A stretch of DNA of 64,000 nucleotides from Spiractinospora alimapuensis (GTDB taxonomy: Bacteria > Actinomycetota > Actinomycetes > Streptosporangiales > Streptosporangiaceae): assembly GCF_018437505.1 (NCBI RefSeq), contig NZ_CP072467.1, positions 4,612,010 through 4,676,009 on the forward strand. Reading direction: 5' to 3'. Of this stretch, positions 8,275 to 16,184 are shown piece after piece (the stretch's first letter is position 1; every line of letters starts with the position of its first letter). A program made the translations under genes and the position numbers. The notes beneath the pieces are model-generated. The model did no database searches. It worked only from the letters and a program-made list of their open reading frames with translations, and was not told the DNA's origin.

Positions 8275-9531
8275 TCAGTCGGCGCCCGCGTAGACGGGCA
8301 GGCCCAGGGAACCACGGTCGAGCGAGTCGACTACCGCCGCCGCGGCGCCCTGGGCCGCGGCTCCGAAGCCGAGAGTGGATGTCTCGATGACGTGGGACCC
8401 CTCGGCGGCCGCGATCGCGTGATCACCGACCGCGGCCCGGCACGACGGCAGCAGCCAGGGAGCGAGCGGCACGAAGTAGCCGCCCAGGATCACCACGCGG
8501 GGGCTCACCAGGTTGACCAGCGTGGCGATGCCTCGCCCCAGCCACCCTCCGGCGTCGCCCAACGTCTCCACCGTGGTTCTCTCGCCGGCCGCGGCCCGCG
8601 CGGCCACCAGCTCCACGGTCCGCCCGAGTTCCGCCGCGGAACGTGGCCCGGTCGTGGGTGCCACGTCCTGCGGCAGACACCCGCGTACGATCGTGTCGAT
8701 CCCCGCCAGTGCCTCCAGGCAGCCATTCCGCCCACAGCCACACCGGGGGCCATCCACCACCAGGGGTATGTGGCCGATCTCCCCACTGTGTCCCGAGTGG
8801 CCGCGCAGGAGCCGGCCGCCGACGAGGATCCCCGCCCCGATACCCACCTCACCCGTCAGATACGCCAGGTCCGGGGTACCGGCGCGGTGGCCGTGCCGGT
8901 ACTCCGCGATCGCGGCCAGGTGCGCGTCGTTGTCCACGAAGACCGGAACACCGCTCGCCGAGGTTCGGAGTCGCCGCGCGAGGTGTTCCCTGAGCGGGAC
9001 GTCGCTCCACTTGAGGTTGGGCGCGGTGGTGACCGTGCCGTTCGTGGCGTCGATCAGCCCCGGGACCGCGACCGTCACCCCGATCGTCGCGCGGCGCGCG
9101 AGCGAGGGCTCCGCCTGGGTCTCCACCACGAGTTCGGCGAGGCGCTCCGCGCACGCCCGTGGTCCACTTCCCACGGCGTCGAAGGGCTCGTGCCGGCTCA
9201 CCAGGACCCGCTCCGTGAGGTCGATCGCGACGAGCGTCAGGTAGTCGACGTTCACCTCCAGCCCGATGGCGCACGTCCAACGATCGTCCAGCGCCAACTG
9301 GATCGCCGGACGGCCCACCCGCCCCTCGCTGCTGCCCACCTCACGCACCACCCTGTGCTCGATGAGCTGACCCACCAGGCTGGAGACCGTCGCCTTGGTC
9401 AGGGTCGTGGTCGCGGCGACCTCCGCTCGGGAGCAGGGGGCGGCACGGCGGATCGCGCGCAGCACCACTCCGAGGTTCGCGGCGCGGACGTCGTGCGCGC
9501 CGACGGGGCCAACCGTCGAGAGTCCCGTCAT
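8275..9531 (-). CDS. xylR: ROK-family transcriptional repressor, XylR-like
   Basis: A 418-residue protein with an N-terminal winged helix (about residues 15-75: RAEVAATTTLTKATVSSLV) and a ROK sugar-sensing domain. The ROK zinc signature is complete: GEIGHIPL followed by CGCGRNGCLE. Divergent xylB and xylA on the other strand indicate a xylose-responsive repressor. The ATG at 9531 gives the usual start just before the helix; the same frame runs on to 10608 as an artefact antisense to xylB. An imperfect dyad at 9566-9586 in the intergenic region is a candidate operator for both directions. Confidence 0.85.
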   Translation of the reverse strand: MTGLSTVGPVGAHDVRAANLGVVLRAIRRAAPCSRAEVAATTTLTKATVSSLVGQLIEHRVVREVGSSEGRVGRPAIQLALDDRWTCAIGLEVNVDYLTLVAIDLTERVLVSRHEPFDAVGSGPRACAERLAELVVETQAEPSLARRATIGVTVAVPGLIDATNGTVTTAPNLKWSDVPLREHLARRLRTSASGVPVFVDNDAHLAAIAEYRHGHRAGTPDLAYLTGEVGIGAGILVGGRLLRGHSGHSGEIGHIPLVVDGPRCGCGRNGCLEALAGIDTIVRGCLPQDVAPTTGPRSAAELGRTVELVAARAAAGERTTVETLGDAGGWLGRGIATLVNLVSPRVVILGGYFVPLAPWLLPSCRAAVGDHAIAAAEGSHVIETSTLGFGAAAQGAAAAVVDSLDRGSLGLPVYAGAD

Positions 9532-9565
9532 CGCCGTGATCGACCCCCAGAAGATATTGACGACG

Positions 9566-9586
9566 AGTTTGTTCAGAGACAAAACT
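9566..9586. promoter_or_regulatory. Candidate XylR operator between xylR and xylB
   Basis: AGTTT at 9566-9570 and AAACT at 9582-9586 form a dyad that continues inward (TC and GA) with two mismatched pairs. It is an A/T-rich island in the 147-base gap between divergent xylR and xylB. ROK repressors of xylose genes bind similar A/T-rich dyads with TTTG/CAAA cores. Confidence 0.55.
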
Positions 9587-9678
9587 AATAGGCGTCCAGG
9601 GCACCGACCAACCCAGGCCGGTCCGGAACGTCGCGCGGACCACCAGCACGACCACAACGAACGCGAAGGGCGGAATCG

Positions 9679-11063
9679 ATGGCGCTCGTGGCAGGGGTGG
9701 ACTCCTCCACCCAGGGCACCAAGGTCGTGGTGCGAGACGCCACGACCGGACGGCTGGTGCGGCAGGGAACGGCGCCCCACCCGGAGGGAACCGAGATCGA
9801 CCCCGAGGTGTGGTGGCAGGCCCTCCTCAATGCCTCCGACGGGGTCCTGGACGGGGTCGAGGCGATCTCCGTGGCGGCCCAGCAGCACGGCATGGTGGCC
9901 CTCGACGACGCCCGCGCGGTGATCCGCCCCGCGCTGCTGTGGAACGACACCCGGTCCGCGCGGGCGGCTGACGACCTGGTCGCCGAACTCGGTGGCGCCT
10001 CGGCGTGGGTGGAGGCCACCGGCGCGGTTCCCGTCGCCAGCTTCACCGTCACCAAGCTGCGTTGGCTCGCCCAGCACGAACCCGAGAACGCCCGCCGCAC
10101 CGCCCAGGTCCTGCTCCCGCACGACTGGCTGACCTCCCGACTGACCGGCGCGGAGCAGAGCACCACCGACGCCGGCGACGCGTCCGGCACCGGGTACTTC
10201 TCGGCGGCGACCGGAGAGTACCGACCGGACCTGCTGCGGATGGCGCTCGGTTCGCGACCCGCACTGCCCGGGTCGCCGCCCCGTCCGAGGCCGTGGGGTC
10301 GGTGCGGGCACCGGAGCTCCCGTCGATCGACGTGGTGGCGTGCGGGACCGGCGACAACATGGGCGGAGCGCTGGGACTCGGTGTGGAGCCGGGGGACGTG
10401 GTGGTGTCCATCGGCACCTCCGGCACCGCCTTCGCCACCGCCACCGGCCCCGCCGCGGACCCCTCCGGCGCCGTGGCCTCGTTCGCGGACGCCACCGGCA
10501 GGTTCCTCCCGTTGGTCTGCACCCTGAACGCCGGACGCGTCCTGACCGCGGGGGCGCAGGCCCTGGGCGTGGACAGCGCGACCTTCGACGAACTCGCCCT
10601 CTCCGCACCGCCCGGCGCGGGTGGCCTGGTGCTGCTGCCCTACCTCGACGGCGAGCGCACGCCCAACCTGCCCGACGCGACGGGCGTCCTTCGGGGCATC
10701 ACCCGGGCCACGATGCGTCCGGAGTACGTCGCCCGCGCCTTCGTCGAGGGGATGCTGTGCGGTCTGGCGGACGCCGTCGCCGAGCTCGAGGCCCACGGGG
10801 TGGTGACCCGCCGAATCCTGCTCATCGGTGGGGGAGCGCGGTCCGCCGCCGTCCGCTCGATCGCCCCCCAGGTGTTCGGCCGCCCGATCACCGTCCCGCC
10901 GCCCGGGGAGTACGTGGCCGACGGAGCGGCCCGTCAGGCCGCCTGGGCGCTGTCAGGAAGCTCCACTCCGCCGGAGTGGGACGCACTCGCCGCCGCCGAG
11001 ACACACGAGGCGACACCCCAACCCGTGATTCGGGAGCAGTACGCCGCCACGACATGGAGATGA
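9679..11063 (+). pseudogene. xylB: Xylulokinase with a one-base frameshift near 10269
   Basis: Two frames together encode a complete FGGY kinase. The first (from ATG 9679) covers the N-terminal domain: [26 protein letters not shown] and LLWNDTRS. The second (to TGA 11063) covers the ATP domain: [28 protein letters not shown] and LIGGGARS. They join around CCCGGG at 10267-10272. Adding one base there would read [14 protein letters not shown], as expected for XylB, and restore a 461-residue protein of normal length. Xylulokinase phosphorylates D-xylulose. Codon use is healthy on both sides, so either the break is very recent or it is a sequencing error. xylA follows after 8 bases. Confidence 0.85.
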
Positions 11064-11071
11064 GGACACAC

Positions 11072-12229
11072 GTGCCCGACTACCAGCCCACCCCCGAGGA
11101 CCGGTTCAGTTTCGGCCTGTGGACCGTTGGCTGGCGGGGAGTCAACACCTTCGGATCCCCCGTCCGCGAACCGCTCGACCCCGGCGAGGCAGCCCGACGC
11201 ATCGGCGACCTCGGCGGCTACGGACTCACCTTCCACGACGACGACCTCTTCCCCCCGGACGCCACCAGTGCCGAGCGGGAGTCAGTGCTGAAGCCCCTGC
11301 GCGCGGCGCTGGCGGAGAGCGGCGTCCAGGTGCCCATGGTCACCACCAACCTCTTCTCCCACCCCGTCTTCCGGGACGGCGGCTTCACCTCCAACAGCCG
11401 CGATGTGCGCCGCTACGCGCTGCGTAAGGTCATCCGCAACATCGACCGCGCCGTGGAGTTCGGAGCCAGCACCCTGGTGTGCTGGGGCGGCATGGACGGC
11501 GCCGAGAGTGAGGCGGCCAAGGACTCCCGCGTCGCGCTGGACCGGTTGCGCGAGGCGTTCAACGTCCTGACGACCTACGTGCGGGACCAGGGCTACGACC
11601 TCCGAATCGCCGTGGAACCCAAGCCGAACGAACCGCGGGGGGACATCCTCCTGCCCACGCTCGGACACGCGCTGGCCTTCATCAACGAGCTGGAGCATCC
11701 GGAGATGGTGGGCCTCAACCCGGAGGTCGGCCACGAGCAGATGGCGGGCCTGAACTTCGCGCACGGGGCGGCGCAGGCACTGTGGCACGGCAAGCTGTTC
11801 CACATCGACCTCAACGGCCAGCGCGGAGTGAAGTACGACCAGGACCTGCGGTTCGGCGCGGGCGACCTCAAGGAGGCGTTCTACCTGGTCGACCTGCTGG
11901 AGCGGGGCGGATACCAGGGTCCGAAGCACTTCGACTTCAAGCCGCTGCGCACCGAGGACTACGACGGAGTGTGGGCCGCCGCCGCCGCGTGCATGCGCAA
12001 CTACCTCATCCTCCGCGACCGCGCGGCGGCGTTCCGAGCGGACCCGGCCGTCAGTGACGCCTTGCGGGCGTCTCGGGTGTTCGAGCTGCGTCAACCCACC
12101 CTCGCGGACGGCGAGTCCGTCGAGGACCTGCTGGAGGAGACGATCGACCTGGACGCCGTCGGGCCGCGGGGCTACCACATGGAGCACCTCGACCAGCTCG
12201 CGTTGGAACACCTGATGGGCGTCCGGTGA
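11072..12229 (+). CDS. xylA: Xylose isomerase
   Basis: A 385-residue TIM-barrel enzyme converting D-xylose to D-xylulose (D-glucose to D-fructose in vitro). The actinomycete start YQPTPEDRF is present, then LTFHDDDLF with the catalytic His and Asp, [11 protein letters not shown] with the metal-binding Glu, [16 protein letters not shown], and [20 protein letters not shown] with the second metal site. GTG at 11072 is chosen because GAGG lies six bases before it and it gives the usual N-terminus; ATGs at 11054 and 11060 are in frame but overlap the xylB stop. Downstream of xylB, so the two form one xylose operon. Length is typical. Confidence 0.93.
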   Translation: MPDYQPTPEDRFSFGLWTVGWRGVNTFGSPVREPLDPGEAARRIGDLGGYGLTFHDDDLFPPDATSAERESVLKPLRAALAESGVQVPMVTTNLFSHPVFRDGGFTSNSRDVRRYALRKVIRNIDRAVEFGASTLVCWGGMDGAESEAAKDSRVALDRLREAFNVLTTYVRDQGYDLRIAVEPKPNEPRGDILLPTLGHALAFINELEHPEMVGLNPEVGHEQMAGLNFAHGAAQALWHGKLFHIDLNGQRGVKYDQDLRFGAGDLKEAFYLVDLLERGGYQGPKHFDFKPLRTEDYDGVWAAAAACMRNYLILRDRAAAFRADPAVSDALRASRVFELRQPTLADGESVEDLLEETIDLDAVGPRGYHMEHLDQLALEHLMGVR

Positions 12230-12248
12230 GAGGCGTGGGCACCACGCG

Positions 12249-12275
12249 GTGACGCCGCGGAGGAGTCGGCGTCAC
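12249..12275. terminator. Hairpin between convergent xylA and tatB
   Basis: GTGACGCCG at 12249-12257 pairs perfectly with CGGCGTCAC at 12267-12275 around a 9-base loop. It lies 20 bases after xylA and can serve both convergent genes. Confidence 0.75.
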
Positions 12276-12278
12276 CAG

Positions 12279-12308
12279 GGCCGGTATGGCCGGTATGGCC
12301 GGTGTGGC
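12279..12308. repeat. Three tandem 10-bp repeats next to the tatB stop
   Basis: GGCCGGTATG occurs at 12279-12288 and 12289-12298, then as GGCCGGTGTG at 12299-12308. It lies between the xylA/tatB hairpin and the tatB stop. It is probably a slippage product with no clear function. Confidence 0.7.
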
Positions 12309-12310
12309 CG

Positions 12311-12634
12311 CTAGGTCGCCTCGTCGTCGAAGGGTGGCCGGCGGCCGTTGAGGCCGGCGGTGGAGCGGCGACGGGGGCGGCCGCGGCTGTCGTCCTCGTC
12401 CTCCAGGAGGTGGCGGCGGACGAAGGCCTTGGGGTTGAGGTCGTTGACGTCGAAGTCCTTGAACTCCGGGCCGAGCCCGTCCTGGAGGTCCTTCTTGGCG
12501 CTGGTCGCCATCTTGCGGAGCTGGCGCAGGACCGAACCGACCTGCTGGATCGCTTTGGGAAGCTTGTCGGGTCCGAAGATGAGCAGCCCGAGGACCGCCA
12601 GGATGACGAACTCCCCGCCACTGATCCCGAACAT
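12311..12634 (-). CDS. tatB: Sec-independent (twin-arginine) translocase subunit TatB
   Basis: A 107-residue protein with one N-terminal membrane helix (residues 5-21), the conserved Glu8, the FGPDKLPKAIQ hinge and a long amphipathic helix with LGPEFKDFDVNDLNPKAF, which is the TatB rather than TatA pattern in actinobacteria. TatB forms the receptor complex with TatC for folded proteins bearing twin-arginine signals. The tail is acidic then basic and poorly conserved. It stands alone; tatA and tatC are not in the window, as is common for actinobacterial tatB. Confidence 0.88.
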   Translation of the reverse strand: MFGISGGEFVILAVLGLLIFGPDKLPKAIQQVGSVLRQLRKMATSAKKDLQDGLGPEFKDFDVNDLNPKAFVRRHLLEDEDDSRGRPRRRSTAGLNGRRPPFDDEAT

Positions 12635-12761
12635 CGCTCAGCTCCCCTCCGGAGCCGGGCCCCGGGATTGGCACCTACCAGGACCACATTATCCGCACTG
12701 GTCCGGGAGCCGGTAGACGCGGTGTGGAGCGACGCCCGAGGTGGCGTGCCGCACACGCGAA

Positions 12762-12790
12762 CGGCCCCCACCGAAAAGGGGAGGGGGCCG
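12762..12790 (-). terminator. Hairpin downstream of the cold-shock gene
   Basis: CGGCCCCC at 12762-12769 and GGGGGCCG at 12783-12790 form an 8-bp perfect stem. It lies 11 bases past the stop of the leftward cold-shock gene. Confidence 0.7.
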
Positions 12791-12801
12791 AGCGAAGACC
12801 T

Positions 12802-13005
12802 TTAGAGCGCGCGCACGTCCTTGGCCTGTGGACCCTTCGGTCCCTGAGTAATCTCGAACTCGACTGCCTGATTTTCCTCGAGGTTGCGGAATCCACTGCC
12901 AACAATGGCGGAGTAGTGGACGAACACGTCCGATCCCCCACCCTCGACGGCGATGAATCCATAACCCTTCTCAGAGTTGAACCATTTCACGGTTCCCTGA
13001 GCCAT
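12802..13005 (-). CDS. Cold-shock domain protein (CspA family)
   Basis: A 67-residue single cold-shock domain: [20 protein letters not shown] holds RNP1 (KGYGFI) and DVFVHYSAI holds RNP2 (VFVHY), on an OB fold that binds single-stranded RNA and DNA. The ATG at 13005 is preceded by AAGGGAG at ideal spacing. A hairpin-forming 5' leader lies upstream (GAGGA/TCCTC at about 13073-13085), in keeping with post-transcriptional control of csp mRNAs. Monocistronic, with a terminator hairpin just beyond the stop. Confidence 0.95.
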   Translation of the reverse strand: MAQGTVKWFNSEKGYGFIAVEGGGSDVFVHYSAIVGSGFRNLEENQAVEFEITQGPKGPQAKDVRAL

Positions 13006-13231
13006 GTGCTCTCCCTTTGGAGGACTGCAACGGGACCGCACCGTGCTGGTCCCGGGCTGCTGGGCGCCCACCCGAGGAGAGTCCTCTTGTCCAGCGCCCA
13101 CGTGAAGTTCCACGGGCGCCATCGGCTCCAGGAAACTACAACCGCAACCGGTTTGACCCTACCAGTCGGCACCGCCAATTGCCGACTGTTCCTGGCTTCA
13201 CATTCGCCACTCCGGTGCGCTTATCCGCAGC

Positions 13232-14941
13232 TTATCCCCCTGCGTTTCCACTGATCCAGGTCTCGAACCACATGCGGTCCGCCCACACCTCCCGCGGGAT
13301 GATCTCCGCACTCAACACCGGGTACAAGTACACGAAGTTGATGACGATCAACAACAGTGCGGCGCCGAACACAACTCCCCCCAGCACACGACGCGTTTGG
13401 GAGAAACCCGTCGTTCCGGCGTCGGGGCCGAGCAACAGGCCGAGCGTGAGAACGATTCCCAGAATCAGGAAGGGCAGAGCGGGCAACGCGTAGAAGACGA
13501 ACATCGTGCGGTCGGGAAAGGCGATCCAGGGCAGGATGGTCGCGGCCACCCCGATCAGGACGGCGCCTGCCCGCCAGTCCCGGAAGGTCATCCACCACCC
13601 GGCCATGACCACGAGCGCGATCAGCGCCATCCACCAGATCGCCGGCGTCCCCAGACCGAGGATGGTCCGCACACAGTCCTGCGCCCCGCACCCGTCGACC
13701 TCGCTGTCGAAGTGGTAGACCACCGGGACGCGCATGACCAGCCAGTCCCACGGCATGGACATGTAGTCGTGCTCGGAGGAGAGTTGGCTGTGGAACGACA
13801 ACATGTTGGCGTGGTAGTGCCACAGGCTCCGCAGGGCGTCCACCACGGGCATCAACGGGCCGGGTGTGAGGTCCCAGATCCCCGGCGGCTGGTTCGCCGC
13901 CCAGTCCCGGTTGTGGCCGCCAGTCGTGAAGATCCACCCCGACCAGGTGACGAGGTACGTGGCGAACGAGACCACCACGACCTGCACGAACGCGGGGACG
14001 GCGTCGAAGACGAACCAACGCGGACCCACTCCCCGCAGGCCGACGGGCAGGCCGCCCACACGCAGCACGGAGTCCTGGGGCTTGCGTTGCCCGACGGCGC
14101 GGCGGGCCCCGTAGTCCCACGCCACCGTCAGCAGCCCGAAGGCCGCGATGAAGAACAGGGCCGACCACTTCGTGCCGAACGCCAACCCGAACGAGAGGCC
14201 GGCGGCCCACCGCCACCAGCGCATCCCCAGCCATCCCTCGGTCAGGAGACCCCGGTCGGCGAGGGAGACCAACCTCCTGCGCGTCTGGTCGCGGTCCAGG
14301 ACCAGGAAGGTGAACCCAAGCAGGAGCCAGAAGGTGAGGAAGATGTCCACCATGGCGATCCGGCTCATGGTGAAGTGCAGTCCGTCCACCGACATGACCA
14401 CGCCGGCCGCGCCGCCCAGCAGGATGGACCGCGTCATGCGGATCGCCAGAATGACCAGCAGCACCACCGACAAGGTGCCGAACACCGCCGCCGCGAACCG
14501 CCACCCCACCGGTGACATCGCCGTGCCGAACGGAAGAACCCCCCAGAACCAGTCACCCAGCGCGATCATCCACTTGCCCACGGGGGGATGGACGACGACG
14601 CTGCCCCCGTCGGTGAAGATGTCCGTCTGGCCCTGCGAGAGCATGTCGTCGGCCATGTCCGCGGACTCGGCGCGCTCGTCGGGATAGTCGACGGTCTCCC
14701 GCTCGTAGCCGAACTGCCACAGTCCGAAGGCGTCCTTGGCGTAGTAGGTCTCGTCGAAGTAGATCTGGCTGGGCTCGCCCAGCCGGAAGAACCTCAGCAC
14801 ACCCGCGAACGCCCCGATCAGTAGGGCCGGTGCCCACCTCAGCCACCACGGGCCGGGGAGCGGAGGGGCCAGCCGGGCACGGCGAGCGGTCTCACGGTCG
14901 GCGACGGGCGGCTGAGCGGAAGAAACGGCAGTGGATGACAT
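13232..14941 (-). CDS. pmt: Protein O-mannosyltransferase (GT39, Rv1002c type)
   Basis: A 569-residue polytopic membrane enzyme with about ten helices. After the first helix comes RFFRLGEPSQIYFDETYYAKDAF, which holds the catalytic Asp-Glu of PMT enzymes, and HPPVGKW follows in the first large loop. It moves mannose from polyprenyl phosphate mannose to Ser/Thr of exported proteins as they leave the Sec translocon. It is divergent from rsmI, as in many actinobacteria (established arrangement). I use the ATG at 14941; a GTG at 14968 is in frame, and neither has a strong ribosome binding site. Confidence 0.9.
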   Translation of the reverse strand: MSSTAVSSAQPPVADRETARRARLAPPLPGPWWLRWAPALLIGAFAGVLRFFRLGEPSQIYFDETYYAKDAFGLWQFGYERETVDYPDERAESADMADDMLSQGQTDIFTDGGSVVVHPPVGKWMIALGDWFWGVLPFGTAMSPVGWRFAAAVFGTLSVVLLVILAIRMTRSILLGGAAGVVMSVDGLHFTMSRIAMVDIFLTFWLLLGFTFLVLDRDQTRRRLVSLADRGLLTEGWLGMRWWRWAAGLSFGLAFGTKWSALFFIAAFGLLTVAWDYGARRAVGQRKPQDSVLRVGGLPVGLRGVGPRWFVFDAVPAFVQVVVVSFATYLVTWSGWIFTTGGHNRDWAANQPPGIWDLTPGPLMPVVDALRSLWHYHANMLSFHSQLSSEHDYMSMPWDWLVMRVPVVYHFDSEVDGCGAQDCVRTILGLGTPAIWWMALIALVVMAGWWMTFRDWRAGAVLIGVAATILPWIAFPDRTMFVFYALPALPFLILGIVLTLGLLLGPDAGTTGFSQTRRVLGGVVFGAALLLIVINFVYLYPVLSAEIIPREVWADRMWFETWISGNAGG

Positions 14942-15030
14942 CGTGGCCAATACTGGAAGGAGGGACACGTCGCGGTACGCCCGGCACGGCGCCGCGGTAA
15001 ACGGTATCGAAAAGAGATTATGGCGGTGGC

Positions 15031-15885
15031 ATGGCTGAGCACACGGACATCGGCGCGAGTGGGCGACTCACCCTCGCAGGGATGCCGATCGGTCAGCCGC
15101 TCGACGCCTCCCCCCGGCTCCGCGTCGCCTTGGAGGACAGCCCGATCATCGCGGCGGAGGATACACGGCGGCTGCGGCGGTTGGCCAGCGAGCTCAAGCT
15201 GGACATCGGGCGGGCGCGGGTGCTGTCCTACTTCGAGGGAAACGAACGGGGACGCGCCCCACAACTCCTGGAGGAGCTGAAACAGGGCGTCGACGTACTC
15301 CTCGTCACCGACGCCGGAATGCCGGGTGTCTCCGACCCCGGGTACCGCCTCGTGGCCGGATGTGTCCAAGCCGACATACCCGTCACGGTAATTCCCGGCC
15401 CCTCCGCGGTGACGGCCGCACTCGCCGTGTCCGGGCTCCCCACCGACCGGTTCTGTTTCGAGGGGTTCCCGCCCCGTAAGGGGCAGGCACGACGGTTCGA
15501 GGCGCTCGCTCGAGAGCCGCGCACGATGGTGTTCTTCGAGTCGCCCCGGCGTCTCGGCCCCACCCTCGACGCGATGGCCACGGCCTTCGGACCGAACCGC
15601 TCCGCTGTCGTGTGCCGAGAGCTCACCAAGACCTTCGAGGAGGTACGCCGCGGGTCCCTGGCCGAGCTGGCGACCTGGGCTCACGAGGGCGTCCGCGGCG
15701 AGATCACCCTCGTCGTCGCCGGCGACACCGGGGAGGAGCGCGGCCCGGTCACGGTCGAGGCCCTGGCGAAGGCCGTCGCCGAACGGGAGGAGGAGGGCAC
15801 CCACCGGAAACAGGCCATCGCGGAGGTGGCGAAAGAGACCGGGGTACCCAAGCGCGAGGTGTACGACGCCGTGCACAAGGGGTGA
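15031..15885 (+). CDS. rsmI: 16S rRNA (cytidine-1402-2'-O)-methyltransferase
   Basis: A 284-residue SAM-dependent methyltransferase of the tetrapyrrole-methylase fold. Visible blocks are GRLTLAGMPIGQPLDASPRL, IIAAEDTRRLRRL, VTDAGMPGVSDPGYRLV, VIPGPSAVTAAL and GFPPRKGQARRF. The usual GTPIGN is GMPIGQ here, an unusual substitution in a conserved motif. It adds the ribose methyl of m4Cm1402 in the 30S P site. Divergent from the mannosyltransferase gene. ATG at 15031 matches the family start. Confidence 0.9.
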   Translation: MAEHTDIGASGRLTLAGMPIGQPLDASPRLRVALEDSPIIAAEDTRRLRRLASELKLDIGRARVLSYFEGNERGRAPQLLEELKQGVDVLLVTDAGMPGVSDPGYRLVAGCVQADIPVTVIPGPSAVTAALAVSGLPTDRFCFEGFPPRKGQARRFEALAREPRTMVFFESPRRLGPTLDAMATAFGPNRSAVVCRELTKTFEEVRRGSLAELATWAHEGVRGEITLVVAGDTGEERGPVTVEALAKAVAEREEEGTHRKQAIAEVAKETGVPKREVYDAVHKG

Positions 15886-16134
15886 GGGCGGCGCCGTAGC
15901 CAGTCGTGCGACCCCATGTTCGTGGGGCTCCACGTCCGCATACGCGCAGCGGCAGGAAAGCAAGGGATCGCCCCTCGTCTCCGCCAGCCCCTCGGGCACT
16001 GGACATGGGGTGGCCACTGTCGCGCCGTGGCAGGCGCGGCCGGTCGACAGGTCCCGTCCGGGCGGCGGGCGCGGAACCGGGCGTCGTGGTCGCCCACACG
16101 CCTCCGCGCGCCGGCACGGCGGCCTCGGAACGCA

Positions 16135-16169
16135 CCGCGGGGGGTGCCCGGTGTGGGCACCCCCCGCGG
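16135..16169. terminator. 15-bp stem terminator between rsmI and secDF
   Basis: The arms 16135-16149 and 16155-16169 are perfectly complementary over 15 bp (core GGGGGGTGCCC with GGGCACCCCCC) around a 5-base loop GGTGT. It is positioned just past the leftward secDF stop. The rest of the 299-base gap 15886-16184 shows no gene. Confidence 0.85.
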
Positions 16170-16184
16170 CCGAACTCGCTGCGG

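Noticed and set aside
10240-10280. Programmed ribosomal frameshifting in xylB
   Set aside because: There is no slippery heptamer, and xylulokinases are not known to use frameshifting; an indel or sequencing slip explains it better.
8275-10608. A 777-codon leftward frame containing the ROK repressor
   Set aside because: Residues before the ATG at 9531 are antisense to xylB and have no conserved content; only the last 418 residues are real.
10340-12229. A 629-codon frame that would fuse an unknown N-terminus to xylose isomerase
   Set aside because: The first 240 codons are out of frame with xylB and encode Arg-rich nonsense; the isomerase starts at GTG 11072.
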